A DNA stretch of 64,000 nucleotides from Thauera chlorobenzoica. Its GTDB lineage: Bacteria > Pseudomonadota > Gammaproteobacteria > Burkholderiales > Rhodocyclaceae. A model generated the notes under the pieces. It saw only the letters and a list, made by a program, of their open reading frames with translations, was not told where the DNA came from and ran no database searches. The position numbers and the translations under genes were made by a program. Below, one piece after another: positions 55,901 to 64,000 of the stretch. Positions within the stretch are counted from its first letter, which is position 1; each line of letters opens with the position of its first letter. The stretch spans positions 1,798,001 through 1,862,000 of the forward strand of contig NZ_CP018839.1 in the NCBI RefSeq assembly GCF_001922305.1. The letters are read 5' to 3'.

Positions 55901-56194
55901 TCGCCACGGGCGGGGGCCTCCCGCCGGACGGATGCATCGCCGCCATCGCGGTCCCACGTGGCTTCATGGTCGCGTCCTGCGACACCTCCCCCTGCCATGC
56001 GACAGGCCGGCTCGGACTCTACGTCCATGCCAGGGAACACGGTTCAGGTGGAGGCCGGGACGCTGTCCGGGCGTTCCCCCTTGGTAGGCGGTTTATCCCT
56101 TGCGGGCTGGTTGCGAACGCCCATGGGCGGCGCTGGCGGCGGGCGCTAGGATCGAACCATCGCGGCCAGTGCCGCCTGCCTGGATGCCACCGTC

Positions 56195-56626
56195 GTGGGC
56201 CGTGCCGCCAGAACCCCCATCGAAGTCCTGCTTGTCGATGACCAGCCCGCCATCCTTGCCGGTGTCGGCGCGCTGATCGGCAGCGAGGCGCCTTTCCTTC
56301 ACCTCGCCGGGTCTGCCGGCTGCGGCCGCGACGCGCTCGAACTGGCACGCCATCTGCAGCCCGACATCATCGTGCTCGATGTCGAACTCGGCGGCGAGGA
56401 CGGCCTCGCCCTCATCCCCCGCCTGCGCGCCTGCTGCCATGCCGTGATCGTGTTGTTCAGCGCCCTGGCCGGCACGGAAGGCCGCCTGCGCGTGCTGCAG
56501 CCGGATGCCGCCGCCTTCGTCTCCAAGGAAGGGGAGGGCCGGGAACTGATCGACGCCATCCGGCGCGCCGCCGCTCGAGCGGGCGGCGAAAGCTGCGGGG
56601 CGGGTTCCGGTGTTCTCCGGCCATGA
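56195..56626 (+). CDS. Stand-alone receiver domain (CheY-like)
   Basis: The 143-aa protein consists of a single receiver with acidic pair VDDQP, phosphoacceptor Asp in IIVLDVELGGEDGL and Lys in FVSKEGEG. There is no output domain. Start is a GTG at 56195 without a convincing ribosome site, so the N-terminus is uncertain. It precedes the Flp pilin genes by 120 bases and may route a signal to the Tad locus or to the upstream kinase. Confidence 0.72.
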   Translation: MGRAARTPIEVLLVDDQPAILAGVGALIGSEAPFLHLAGSAGCGRDALELARHLQPDIIVLDVELGGEDGLALIPRLRACCHAVIVLFSALAGTEGRLRVLQPDAAAFVSKEGEGRELIDAIRRAAARAGGESCGAGSGVLRP

Positions 56627-56746
56627 GCCGTGACAATTGTCATTGCCGGGTTGGGTTCAATTGACCAAGCGCCCGGGGTGCAATCACTCATCCGGTCTGC
56701 CCTGGTCTGGACTACAGTGGAATCGGATGAAAGAGGAGCGCTGGCA

Positions 56747-56938
56747 ATGAAGACCGCAGGCATCCGGCCTAGGCTGCAAGCATTCGTGGAAAACGAAGAA
56801 GGCGTGACCGCGATCGAATATGCCCTGCTGGCGGCGCTGATCTTCGGTGCGATCGTGATCTCGGTCGGTGTGCTGGGTGAGGCCGTTGCCGCGCTTTACG
56901 ACGATGTCGCAGCCAAGGTGGCGGCGGCGCTGTCCTGA
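56747..56938 (+). CDS. flp: Flp-type pilin 1
   Basis: The 63-aa Flp (type IVb) pilin has a short basic leader ending in Gly19 and the processed N-terminus VTAIEYALL. The Glu at position 5 and Tyr at position 6 after cleavage are the family signature. A long hydrophobic helix follows. The prepilin peptidase gene is four features downstream. AAGAGGAGC precedes the ATG at 56747. Confidence 0.9.
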   Translation: MKTAGIRPRLQAFVENEEGVTAIEYALLAALIFGAIVISVGVLGEAVAALYDDVAAKVAAALS

Positions 56939-57045
56939 AAAGGTTTCAAGGCCGGGGCGGTTGCCGCGGCGAAGGTTTCCGGAACGGTACTCCCGCTCCG
57001 GTGGGTGGCCGGGAGTCCGGCGGTTCGTTGATGAAGGAGAGGATC

Positions 57046-57231
57046 ATGCTTGAAATGATGAAGCGGTTCGTCCGTGACGAAGAAGGCGTGACGGCGATCG
57101 AGTATGGGCTGATTGCGGCCCTGATTGCGGTGGTGATTATCGCTGCAGTTCGGCTTGTCGGAACTAACTTGAACACAGTATTTAATACCGTTGCTACCGC
57201 TCTTGGTGGCGCTGGTGGCGGCACTCCGTAG
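57046..57231 (+). CDS. flp: Flp-type pilin 2
   Basis: The 61-aa pilin resembles the first: leader ending in Gly14 and mature start VTAIEYGLI, followed by a hydrophobic helix (AALIAVVIIAAVRLVG) and a Gly-rich end. AAGGAGAGG lies six bases before the ATG at 57046; longer starts at 57031 or 57001 are less likely. Two pilins in tandem suggest a duplication with one perhaps minor. Confidence 0.88.
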   Translation: MLEMMKRFVRDEEGVTAIEYGLIAALIAVVIIAAVRLVGTNLNTVFNTVATALGGAGGGTP

Positions 57232-57289
57232 TATCAGAAAAGGGGGTGTTAAGCTTTAAATAGGTTTTTAAACTGAAGGTGCCCGCGAA

Positions 57290-57859
57290 ATGAGCATTGG
57301 TTTGGCGTTGCTGCTGTTGGTGATCGGATGGGCAGTAATCACCGATCTCACCGCTAGCAAGGTCAGCAACAAGCTGATTGCTGTTGGTTTCGCGGGTGCT
57401 TTTTTCTTTAATTTGAGTGCAGGTAATGGGCAGGGGGTGCTCTCCCCTGCGGGTGGGAGTATCGGGTTACTGGCGATGGCGTCTGGAGTGGCGGTCAGCT
57501 TTGCTGCGCTGTTCCCCCTCTACGCCCTACGTGCCATGGGAGCCGGCGACGTCAAACTGATGATGGTGGTCGGCGCCTTTCTCGGCCCCTTGCAGACTTT
57601 GGGGGCGGTGGTGCTGACCTTCGTCGCCGGCGGCGTACTCGCCTTGGTGATGGCTATATGGCAGCGCTCGCTGAGCCGGATGTTGATCAACCTGCGCTTC
57701 ATGCTCATCACCGGCATGGTGCGTGCCGCAGGGGGCGATAGCCCTCGCCTGGAGCCCCTGCAGCACACCGCCGGGCGCATGCCTTACGCGGTTGCGATTG
57801 CGGCCGGCACGGTGTTGCAACTGGTGCTGGTCCGTTCCGGGGGCTGGGCCTTGAGCTGA
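57290..57859 (+). CDS. cpaA: Prepilin peptidase CpaA/TadV
   Basis: The 189-aa integral membrane aspartic protease has the two catalytic Asp residues of type IV prepilin peptidases, Asp19 (AVITDLTASKVSNKL) and Asp87 (GAGDVKLMM). It is the short form without the methyltransferase domain, typical of Tad loci. It cuts Flp pilins at the Gly before VTAIEY. Confidence 0.9.
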   Translation: MSIGLALLLLVIGWAVITDLTASKVSNKLIAVGFAGAFFFNLSAGNGQGVLSPAGGSIGLLAMASGVAVSFAALFPLYALRAMGAGDVKLMMVVGAFLGPLQTLGAVVLTFVAGGVLALVMAIWQRSLSRMLINLRFMLITGMVRAAGGDSPRLEPLQHTAGRMPYAVAIAAGTVLQLVLVRSGGWALS

Positions 57860-57889
57860 AAGGCTGAAAACGATTCGCGGAGAACCGTC

Positions 57890-59203
57890 ATGAGCAGTCA
57901 AGTCCGTGCCCAGGTGATCCCGCTCGAACAGGCGTCCGCTTTTCCGCGTGCGCCGCGAACGGTGGAAGAAACCGGCTTGCCGCTGCTCTTCCTGGTTGAG
58001 CTGGCCTCCAAGCTGCTGTTCGTGCGCGGCCAGCTCTATCTCACCGAAATGTCGCACCAGCTCCGGCTGCCGGCGATCGTGCTCGACAGCCTGCTGAGCT
58101 TCATGCGCGCCGAGCGCCTGTGTGAAGTCGTGCGTCGCGGCGAAACCGACGGCGACGTCCTGTACGAGTTGACCGATGCCGGGCGGGCGCGCGCCGTCGA
58201 GTACCTCGGCCGCTGCAAGTACGCCGGTGCGGCGCCGGTGTCGCTGGACGATTACGTCGCCCAGGTCGAGCGCCAGTCGGTGACCAAGATGAAGGTGACC
58301 CGCGAAGGCGTGGATAAGGCCTTCCGCGGCCTGGTGATCAAGCCCGAAGTGCGCGACCAGCTGGGTGCGGCGATGGGTTCGGGGCGTGCGCTGTTCCTGT
58401 ACGGTCCGGCGGGCGCGGGCAAGACCTATCTTGCCGAGCGCCTGGCTTTACTCCTCGACGGTGATGTCGCCGTGCCGCACGCGATCTTCGTCGATGGCGA
58501 GATCATCCAGGTGTACGACCCGCTGATTCACCATGCGGTGGAAGATGCGCCGCGCAGCGCAGGTGCCGCGATCGACAACCTGATGCGGCCCGACCTGCGC
58601 TGGGTGCGCTGCCGCCGCCCGGTGGCGATTACCGGTGGCGAGCTGACCTTGAAGATGCTCGACCTCGACTACGACGCCAGCACCGGGTTTTACCAGGCGC
58701 CGCCGCACGTCAAGGCCAACAACGGCCTGTTCGTGGTCGATGACCTCGGCCGCCAGCTGGTGCAGCCCGAACAGCTGCTCAACCGCTGGATCGTGCCGAT
58801 GGACCGCCACCACGACTACCTGGCCTTGCACAGCGGTATCAAGTTTTCGCTGCCGTTCGACGTGGTGTTGGTGTTTTCTACCAACCTGATGCCGTCCGAT
58901 GTGGCCGACCCCGCCTTCCTGCGCCGGCTCGGTTACAAGATCCACATTGGGCCGATGGACGAAGACGAATACCGCAGCATTTTCATGCGGGTCTGCGAAG
59001 AGCGTGAAGTGCCGTTCGACGAAGCCGCCTTTCGCTCCCTGCTCGAAGATTTCCATGCGGGCAGCGGCCAGCCCTTGCTGGCGTGCTACCCCCGCGACCT
59101 GATCGGGCCGATCGCCGATTTTGCCCGTTACCGGGGCGAGCCGGCACGCCTCACCCAGGACAGCCTGCAATGGGCATGGCATAACTATTTTGCTAGTCGC
59201 TAA
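57890..59203 (+). CDS. AAA ATPase with N-terminal winged helix, inside the Tad locus
   Basis: The 437-aa protein has an N-terminal winged-helix-like segment (residues about 30-110, with LYLTEMSHQLRLPAIVLDSL) and a AAA ATPase domain with Walker A GPAGAGKT (Lys178), Walker B GLFVVDDLGRQ and sensor FSTNLMPSDVADPAFLRRLGYK. It is unlike the Tad motor CpaF (no VirB11 fold) and unlike CpaE. Placed between cpaA and cpaB, it may be a regulator or assembly ATPase specific to this locus. No close functional analogue is known to me. Confidence 0.78.
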   Translation: MSSQVRAQVIPLEQASAFPRAPRTVEETGLPLLFLVELASKLLFVRGQLYLTEMSHQLRLPAIVLDSLLSFMRAERLCEVVRRGETDGDVLYELTDAGRARAVEYLGRCKYAGAAPVSLDDYVAQVERQSVTKMKVTREGVDKAFRGLVIKPEVRDQLGAAMGSGRALFLYGPAGAGKTYLAERLALLLDGDVAVPHAIFVDGEIIQVYDPLIHHAVEDAPRSAGAAIDNLMRPDLRWVRCRRPVAITGGELTLKMLDLDYDASTGFYQAPPHVKANNGLFVVDDLGRQLVQPEQLLNRWIVPMDRHHDYLALHSGIKFSLPFDVVLVFSTNLMPSDVADPAFLRRLGYKIHIGPMDEDEYRSIFMRVCEEREVPFDEAAFRSLLEDFHAGSGQPLLACYPRDLIGPIADFARYRGEPARLTQDSLQWAWHNYFASR

Positions 59204-59328
59204 TAACGTAAAAGGCGCAGGATGAAATTGCAGCACCGGCAAGCGGGCGGCGGATGAAAGGTCCGGAATCCGGGCGATAACAGGGGGCTGGCCGCTTGCC
59301 GGCGCCCCGCAAGAAAAGGGAGGCTTCC

Positions 59329-60168
59329 ATGAAAGCGAAGGGTCTCGCATTCCTGCTCGTCGCCATGCTGGCCGGGCTTGCCGCAGTCTTTCTGGGTACG
59401 CGATGGCTGCAGTCCAAATCGGCCGGCGACGGCACCCGGATCGCGGTGGCCGCGGTCGAACTGCCGCTGGGCGGGCGGATCAACCGCGAAGCGCTGCGCC
59501 TGGTTTCATGGCCGGCTACCAGCGTGCCCAAGGGGGCGTTCAGCGACCTCGAATCCCTCGACGGCCGTGTCGCGATCAGCGGCATCCAGCCCGGCGAGCC
59601 GGTGCTGGAATCCCGCCTTGCGCCGGTCGGCACCCGCGGCGGCTTGTCTGCGGTGGTGCCCGAAGGCAAGCGCGCGATCACCGTCCGCGTCAATGACGTG
59701 ATCGGCGTCGCCGGCTTCACCCTCCCCGGCAACTATGTCGACATCATGGTCAATACGCAGAAGACGGATGCGCGCGGCTCTGGCGACGACCAGATGATCT
59801 CCAAGATCGTCCTCGAGCGCATCCTGGTGCTGGCGGTGGCCCAGGAGGCCAGCCGCGACGAGACCAAGCCGCGGGTGGTGAATGCGGTGACCCTCGAAGT
59901 CACCCCGGAAGAGGCCGAGCGCCTGGACCTGGCGCGCAGCGTCGGCACCCTGTCGCTGGTATTGCGCAACCAGATCGATTCCGAGCCGGCCGAAACCAAG
60001 GGCATTACCCGCGCGGTGCTGCTGCGCAGCACGCCTGAGCCCCAGCCGGTTGCCGCCGCGCCTTCGGCGCCGCCGCCGCGGCGGGTGGTGCGGCGGGTGG
60101 CGGCTCCCCAGGACAAGATCTGTGTCGAGGTCATTCGCGGCGTTTCCAAAACGATCGAATGCTTCTGA
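59329..60168 (+). CDS. cpaB: Flp pilus assembly protein CpaB/RcpC
   Basis: The 279-aa protein has one N-terminal membrane helix (LAFLLVAMLAGLAAVFL) followed by a SAF domain (VAAVELPLGGRINREAL). The RcpC/CpaB core begins at GKRAITVRVNDVIGVAG and PGNYVDIMV. It is a periplasmic partner of the CpaC secretin. The C-terminus has a Pro/Ala linker and ends with two Cys (KICVEVIRG..IECF), an unusual feature. AGGGAGG precedes the ATG at 59329. Confidence 0.88.
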   Translation: MKAKGLAFLLVAMLAGLAAVFLGTRWLQSKSAGDGTRIAVAAVELPLGGRINREALRLVSWPATSVPKGAFSDLESLDGRVAISGIQPGEPVLESRLAPVGTRGGLSAVVPEGKRAITVRVNDVIGVAGFTLPGNYVDIMVNTQKTDARGSGDDQMISKIVLERILVLAVAQEASRDETKPRVVNAVTLEVTPEEAERLDLARSVGTLSLVLRNQIDSEPAETKGITRAVLLRSTPEPQPVAAAPSAPPPRRVVRRVAAPQDKICVEVIRGVSKTIECF

Positions 60169-60209
60169 CTTCCAGCTCCGGCATGCAGCGCACCGAACAG
60201 GGGAACAAC

Positions 60210-61898
60210 ATGAGCACGAACAATAAGATTCGCAGTCGCCGCCCGGTGCGGCACGGGCTGTCTGCAGCGGTTGCGCTTGCGCTGATCCTGTCGGGTGCGG
60301 CCCTGCCGGGCAGTGCGCTGGCGGCAACGGCCAAGGACGTAATCGGCCCGGCCGGAGGGACGCCCTGCGGGCGGGTCATGCTGGCGCCGATGGTGACCAT
60401 TCCGGTGGGCAAGTCCTCAGTGATCCAGCCCGAAATTCCGGTGCGCCGCATTCTGCTGGGCAACCCGGAAAATTCGCAGGCGGCCCGCCCCAGCACCGGC
60501 GCCAGTCCGGACGGTGGTGGGCAGCAGAAGAGCGGACAGAATGAAGGTCGCCCCGGTGTGGCCCAGGTGGATGTGCTGCTGCTGAGTCCGAATGAAATCT
60601 ATCTGCTCGGTAAAACCGTGGGTTCGACCAACATCGTGCTCGTCGACCGTGCGGGCGGGTGCACGGCGCTGGATATCACTGTCGGCATGGATGTGACTTC
60701 GGTCCAGGGCATGCTCGGCAAGCTGATGCCGGAAGAAACCGGCATCGAGGTCGGTTCGGCCTACGATTCGCTGGTGCTGAGCGGAACCGTCAGCGACGCT
60801 GCCAAGGTGGAGCGTGCAGTCGAAATCGCTGCGGCCTATGTTGGCGGGGTAAAGAACGGTGTCAGCCCGCGGGTGCTGAACCTGCTCCAGGTCGGCGCGC
60901 CGCAGCAGGTGATGCTGGAGGTGAAAGTTGCTGAAATATCGAAGGCGGTGCTGGACCGCTTCGGCATCGACTTCACCCGGGCCTATGCTTCCGGTGACGG
61001 CACGATGATTCGCTTCCTGTCCGGCCTGTTCGGTGGCGGTCCGGTGGCGGGAGGCCATATCTCGGGCACCACGGGGGCGCAGGTGGGCGGCGGTAGCGTC
61101 GATTCGATCACCAATGGCAGCCTGACCGGTGCGATCACCACCCCTGTGGGCGATGCGAGTATCGGCGGTGGTACGGTAACCGTGCCGATGATCCCGGCGA
61201 ACAACACAACCTTGATCGGGATCGATGCCCTGAAGCGCGACGGACTGGTCAAGATCCTGGCCGAGCCGACGGTGATGGCGATCAGCGGGCAGGAAGGCAG
61301 CTTCCTCGCAGGGGGAAGCATCTTCATTCCGGTGGCGGATGACGATGGCGGCGTCGAACTGGAAGAGCGGGAATTCGGCGTTTCGGTGCGATTCACCCCC
61401 ACCGTGCTGGAGGGTGGAAGGATCAATCTCGAGGTCCATCCCGAAGTCTCGGAACTGAACCGGGAAGGGGCGGGGCTGATCGCGCCCAATATCAGCGGGG
61501 CGGCAATATTGCCGGCATTTACCAAGCGGCGCGCATCCACCACCGTGCAGCTGGGCGATGGGCAGAGCTTTGCCATTGGTGGCCTGATCAAGAACAACGT
61601 CACCACCAATATCAATGCCTTCCCCTTCCTGGGCGAGATCCCGGTGCTGGGGGCGCTGTTCCGCAGTACCGAATTCCAGACCGACCGTTCCGAGCTGGTG
61701 TTCGTTGTCACCCCGCGCCTGGTCAAACCCTTGCCGCCCGACTATGCGCTGCCTACGGACAATTACGTGCCGCCCAGCCGCGGAGAGCTCATTCTTCAGG
61801 GCCGAACCGAAGGCAGCCCGCCTGCCCCTGCCCAGGAGAGTGGGGTACAACCGGGCATGGCACCGGAAGCCGGTGGCGGCTTCGAACCGACCCCTTGA
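60210..61898 (+). CDS. cpaC: Secretin CpaC/RcpA of the Tad pilus
   Basis: The 562-aa outer-membrane secretin has a signal peptide (LALILSGAALPGSALA), a periplasmic N0/BON-like domain (to about 230) and a secretin domain of type II/III kind (about 250-510). Landmarks are VMLEVKVAEISKAVLDRFG, LAEPTVMAISGQEGSFLAGG and GEIPVLGALFRS. It ends in a Pro-rich tail. It forms the pore through which the Flp pilus leaves the cell. The ATG at 60210 begins the basic leader. Confidence 0.9.
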   Translation: MSTNNKIRSRRPVRHGLSAAVALALILSGAALPGSALAATAKDVIGPAGGTPCGRVMLAPMVTIPVGKSSVIQPEIPVRRILLGNPENSQAARPSTGASPDGGGQQKSGQNEGRPGVAQVDVLLLSPNEIYLLGKTVGSTNIVLVDRAGGCTALDITVGMDVTSVQGMLGKLMPEETGIEVGSAYDSLVLSGTVSDAAKVERAVEIAAAYVGGVKNGVSPRVLNLLQVGAPQQVMLEVKVAEISKAVLDRFGIDFTRAYASGDGTMIRFLSGLFGGGPVAGGHISGTTGAQVGGGSVDSITNGSLTGAITTPVGDASIGGGTVTVPMIPANNTTLIGIDALKRDGLVKILAEPTVMAISGQEGSFLAGGSIFIPVADDDGGVELEEREFGVSVRFTPTVLEGGRINLEVHPEVSELNREGAGLIAPNISGAAILPAFTKRRASTTVQLGDGQSFAIGGLIKNNVTTNINAFPFLGEIPVLGALFRSTEFQTDRSELVFVVTPRLVKPLPPDYALPTDNYVPPSRGELILQGRTEGSPPAPAQESGVQPGMAPEAGGGFEPTP

Positions 61899-61908
61899 GG
61901 AGCAGATC

Positions 61909-62202
61909 ATGCGCACATTCGCAAATTTTGCTGTTTCCGTGCTGCTGCTGGGACTGAGCGGCTGCATGTCCACCTCGCCGGCCTGGGATGCCCGCTTCGG
62001 TGAAGCGGCCAGGGTGGCTAACGCCCAGCAGGTGATCAATCCCATGGCCTCCCAGAGCGCCGACATGGTGAGCGGTGTCGACGGCAAAGCCGCACAAGGG
62101 GCGATGACCGGGTATGCCAAAAGCTTTGCCAGGGCCGAGTCTGGTAAGCAATCCGGCGAGCAGTCCGGTGCAAGCATTAGCTTTGGCACTGCCGGGCAGT
62201 GA
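61909..62202 (+). CDS. Small lipoprotein of the Tad locus
   Basis: The 97-aa lipoprotein has a lipobox LLGLSGC with Cys19, followed by a polar region (MSTSPAWDARFGEAARV, MASQSADMVSGVDGKAA). It follows the secretin in the position often taken by a pilotin or a TadD/CpaO-type lipoprotein, so a role in secretin placement is possible. No domain is recognised. Confidence 0.72.
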   Translation: MRTFANFAVSVLLLGLSGCMSTSPAWDARFGEAARVANAQQVINPMASQSADMVSGVDGKAAQGAMTGYAKSFARAESGKQSGEQSGASISFGTAGQ

Positions 62203-62233
62203 ATGGTTGCCGAGCTGAAAGGAGGATCCGATC

Positions 62234-63472
62234 ATGCGGTTTCGCGACTCAGGGCCCAATAAACAGCGCGGTGCGGTGGCCATCATCACCGGGCTGGCGA
62301 TGGTCGTGCTGGTCGGATTCGCCGGACTGGCGCTGGATGGCGGGCGCTTGTATGTGAACAAGACCGAGCTGCAGAACGCCGCAGACTCCTGCGCTTTGGC
62401 GGCGGCATTCGAGCTGACGGGGGCGCCGATTCCGTCGGATGCCTTCGGTCATGCCGAAAATGCCGGGAAGCTGGTTGGCAGCGAAAACAGCGTCGATTTT
62501 CAGGGCGATACGATCTCTGCGGGCGATATCGTCGTGGAATTTTCTCCTGCTCTTTCTGGGCCATGGTTGGCGACGGGTAGTGCGGGCGGTGATTCCAAGT
62601 ACGTTCGGTGCACGATCACCGAGGACGAAATCAGTCCCTGGTTCATGCAGGTTCTCGGTTTTGGGGAGCAGACAGTTGCTGCTCTGGCGACCGCTACGTT
62701 GCGCCCGGCGCAAACCAACTGTGCCATCCCCGTGGGCCTGTGCAGCAAAGGCGCCGCAGAGGATGAAGATGGATATGGCCACGTGATCGGCCAGTGGTAT
62801 GAAGATGGTATATACGAGGCCGGAGAGGGGCAGACCGGTAGTTTCAACTGGATTGATTTTTCGCCGCCGGGAGGTGGTGCTTCCGAACTCTCCGACCTGT
62901 TTGAGGGAGAGGGGCAATGCGATTTGTCGACCGATTCGCAAGTTGGGCAAAGCGGTAAGGTCCAGAGTCTTGAAAAAGGCTGGAATACACGCTTTGGTCT
63001 GTATAAAGGTGGAAGCAGTGAGGATACCGCCCCACCGGACTGGACCGGCTACGCTTATACCTATAAAGACGATCCCGCCGCGGCACAAAGCTGGCACGCC
63101 AAAGCGGATGCCTATGATGATTTCAAATCCAAAAGAGCGGACAACACGCCATACCAGGGGGACACGCTCAGTGGCCTTGAACTGGGAAATAGCTATAAAA
63201 GCATATCGGCGGCCACCCACGCGGCAAAGGGGGCCAATCGCCGATTGGTGACTGTGCCGATCGTCCCCTGTGAGGATTGGGCAAGCAGCCAGGTGGTTGA
63301 TATTAAGGCTTGGGCCTGCATGCTGATGCTGCACCCGGTTACGGGGCCGCACGATACCATCTACATGGAATATCTCGGGCTGTCGAACATGCCGGGTAGC
63401 CCCTGCGTGACGTATGGCCTGCCCGGGGACTCGACTGCACAAGGGCCCGCAGTGCCAACACTGGTCCAATGA
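62234..63472 (+). CDS. tadG: TadG-like pilus assembly protein
   Basis: The 412-aa protein has the N-terminal helix typical of Tad surface components (RGAVAIITGLAMVVLVGFAG, then LALDGGRLYVNKTELQNAAD). A long extracytoplasmic region rich in Gly, Ser and Asp follows without a clear fold. The region between about 62800 and 63350 is distinctly less GC-rich than the neighbouring genes. The conserved N-terminal pattern identifies the TadG/DUF2134 family; the rest is poorly conserved, which is usual for these genes. Confidence 0.78.
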   Translation: MRFRDSGPNKQRGAVAIITGLAMVVLVGFAGLALDGGRLYVNKTELQNAADSCALAAAFELTGAPIPSDAFGHAENAGKLVGSENSVDFQGDTISAGDIVVEFSPALSGPWLATGSAGGDSKYVRCTITEDEISPWFMQVLGFGEQTVAALATATLRPAQTNCAIPVGLCSKGAAEDEDGYGHVIGQWYEDGIYEAGEGQTGSFNWIDFSPPGGGASELSDLFEGEGQCDLSTDSQVGQSGKVQSLEKGWNTRFGLYKGGSSEDTAPPDWTGYAYTYKDDPAAAQSWHAKADAYDDFKSKRADNTPYQGDTLSGLELGNSYKSISAATHAAKGANRRLVTVPIVPCEDWASSQVVDIKAWACMLMLHPVTGPHDTIYMEYLGLSNMPGSPCVTYGLPGDSTAQGPAVPTLVQ

Positions 63473-63484
63473 GAGGGGAGCAAA

Positions 63485-63907
63485 ATGCGCAAGTCCATGC
63501 GCGGCGTTGCTGCAGTCGAACTCGCAATCGTGCTGGTTCCCTTGATACTCCTGGGTTTCGGCATTACCGAATTCGGTCGCGCAATGTACACGTACAACAC
63601 GCTGACAAAGTCGGTGCGCGATGCTGCGCGTTACCTGACGCGGCAGACGCCAGGAGATACTGTTGCGCATGGTGCCGCGAAGTGTCTTGCAGTTCATGGC
63701 AATGAAAGCTGTACCGGCGCAGTGCTGGCGCCTGGCTTGAGCACGAGCCTGGTTCAGGTGACGGAGGGTTCGCTGACAACTGGCACCGGTACGATCAACA
63801 CGGTAACAGTCACAATCAGCGCGTATCCATACAACTCAGTTGTCGAATTCGTGATGCCGGATCTCACCTTCGGCAATATTTCGATCACGATGAGGTCGCA
63901 GCTATGA
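63485..63907 (+). CDS. tadE: TadE-like pseudopilin 1
   Basis: The 140-aa protein has a short leader and the TadE signature RGVAAVELAIVLVPLILLGFGITEFGRAMYTY, split here into a hydrophobic helix and a polar tail. The Glu after the first residues of the helix is the processing-related Glu of pseudopilins. It follows TadG by 12 bases and its stop overlaps the next start by four bases (ATGA), so the two TadE-like genes are coupled. Confidence 0.85.
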   Translation: MRKSMRGVAAVELAIVLVPLILLGFGITEFGRAMYTYNTLTKSVRDAARYLTRQTPGDTVAHGAAKCLAVHGNESCTGAVLAPGLSTSLVQVTEGSLTTGTGTINTVTVTISAYPYNSVVEFVMPDLTFGNISITMRSQL

Positions 63908-64000
63908 AGCTCTGCACCTGTCGAATATTGAAAGATCAGCGTGGCGCGGCAGCCGTGGAGTTTGCCATTGTGGCGGCCGTGTTCTTCATGATCCTGATCG
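63904..64000 (+). CDS. tadE: TadE-like pseudopilin 2 (5' part, cut by window edge)
   Basis: The first 32 residues read a basic leader (MKLCTCRILKDQR) followed by GAAAVEFAIVAAVFFMILI. That is the TadE/pseudopilin N-terminal pattern with the Glu after the AAAV step. It overlaps the previous gene by four bases. The rest of the protein, and probably the Tad motor genes, lie beyond the window. Confidence 0.8.
   Translation, partial: MKLCTCRILKDQRGAAAVEFAIVAAVFFMILI

Overview
The window is a high-GC (visibly well above 60%) stretch of a Gram-negative chromosome. Gene content and protein style point to a betaproteobacterium of the Rhodocyclales (Thauera/Azoarcus-like): a B12-dependent propionyl-CoA/methylmalonyl-CoA block, fused IcmF, a Lap-type adhesin system, a Zur-regulated zinc block and a Tad pilus locus. 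The genus is an inference from content, not from a database search. I saw no rRNA, tRNA, CRISPR array, transposase or prophage gene.

Layout. 1-6.4 kb: the start of a Dsb/thioredoxin-like protein, a secreted DUF11-like protein, a LuxR regulator, a KdpDE-like two-component pair without kdpFABC, and a PA2778/PA2779-type peptidase pair. 6.8-7.6 kb: a TauE/SafE exporter. 7.7-14.7 kb: a zinc homeostasis block, with zur, a 48-aa membrane protein and znuCBA on the minus strand, and a DUF2796 / ABC ATPase / permease / DUF3299 operon on the plus strand. A 17-bp palindrome that looks like a Zur operator lies between them.

14.8-32.2 kb: a surface and biofilm block. It holds a PgaC-like glycosyltransferase with an outer-membrane barrel partner, then a complete Lap system: T1SS ATPase, HlyD adaptor, an embedded LuxR regulator, a 1871-aa adhesin with a LapG-type PAAG site and seven 375-bp repeats, a small protein, LapD, LapG and a TolC-like pore. 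A PilZ protein follows nearby, so c-di-GMP control is the common theme.

32.2-49.3 kb: mostly acyl-CoA metabolism. It holds an enoyl-CoA hydratase, a CNNM/CorC membrane protein, a GntR regulator and the operon mcm-meaB-pccB-(leader ORF)-pccA, followed by a KamA-family radical SAM enzyme, a VOC protein (probably methylmalonyl-CoA epimerase), a PNPOx-like protein and IcmF. Related AT-rich motifs sit in front of mcm and of the VOC gene. A diverged copy of the first 11 codons of pccA lies just upstream of pccA itself.

49.4-56.6 kb: a DUF2721 protein, a MotA/MotB-like ion-channel pair, a histidine kinase with its LuxR-type response regulator, an Rpn-type nuclease with a (GMQQ)n tract, and a stand-alone receiver. 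56.7-64 kb: the first half of a Tad (Flp) pilus locus with two Flp pilins, CpaA, an unusual AAA ATPase, CpaB, the CpaC secretin, a lipoprotein, a TadG-like protein and two TadE-like pseudopilins. The last of these runs off the window; the motor genes (CpaE/CpaF/TadB/TadC) are expected beyond it.
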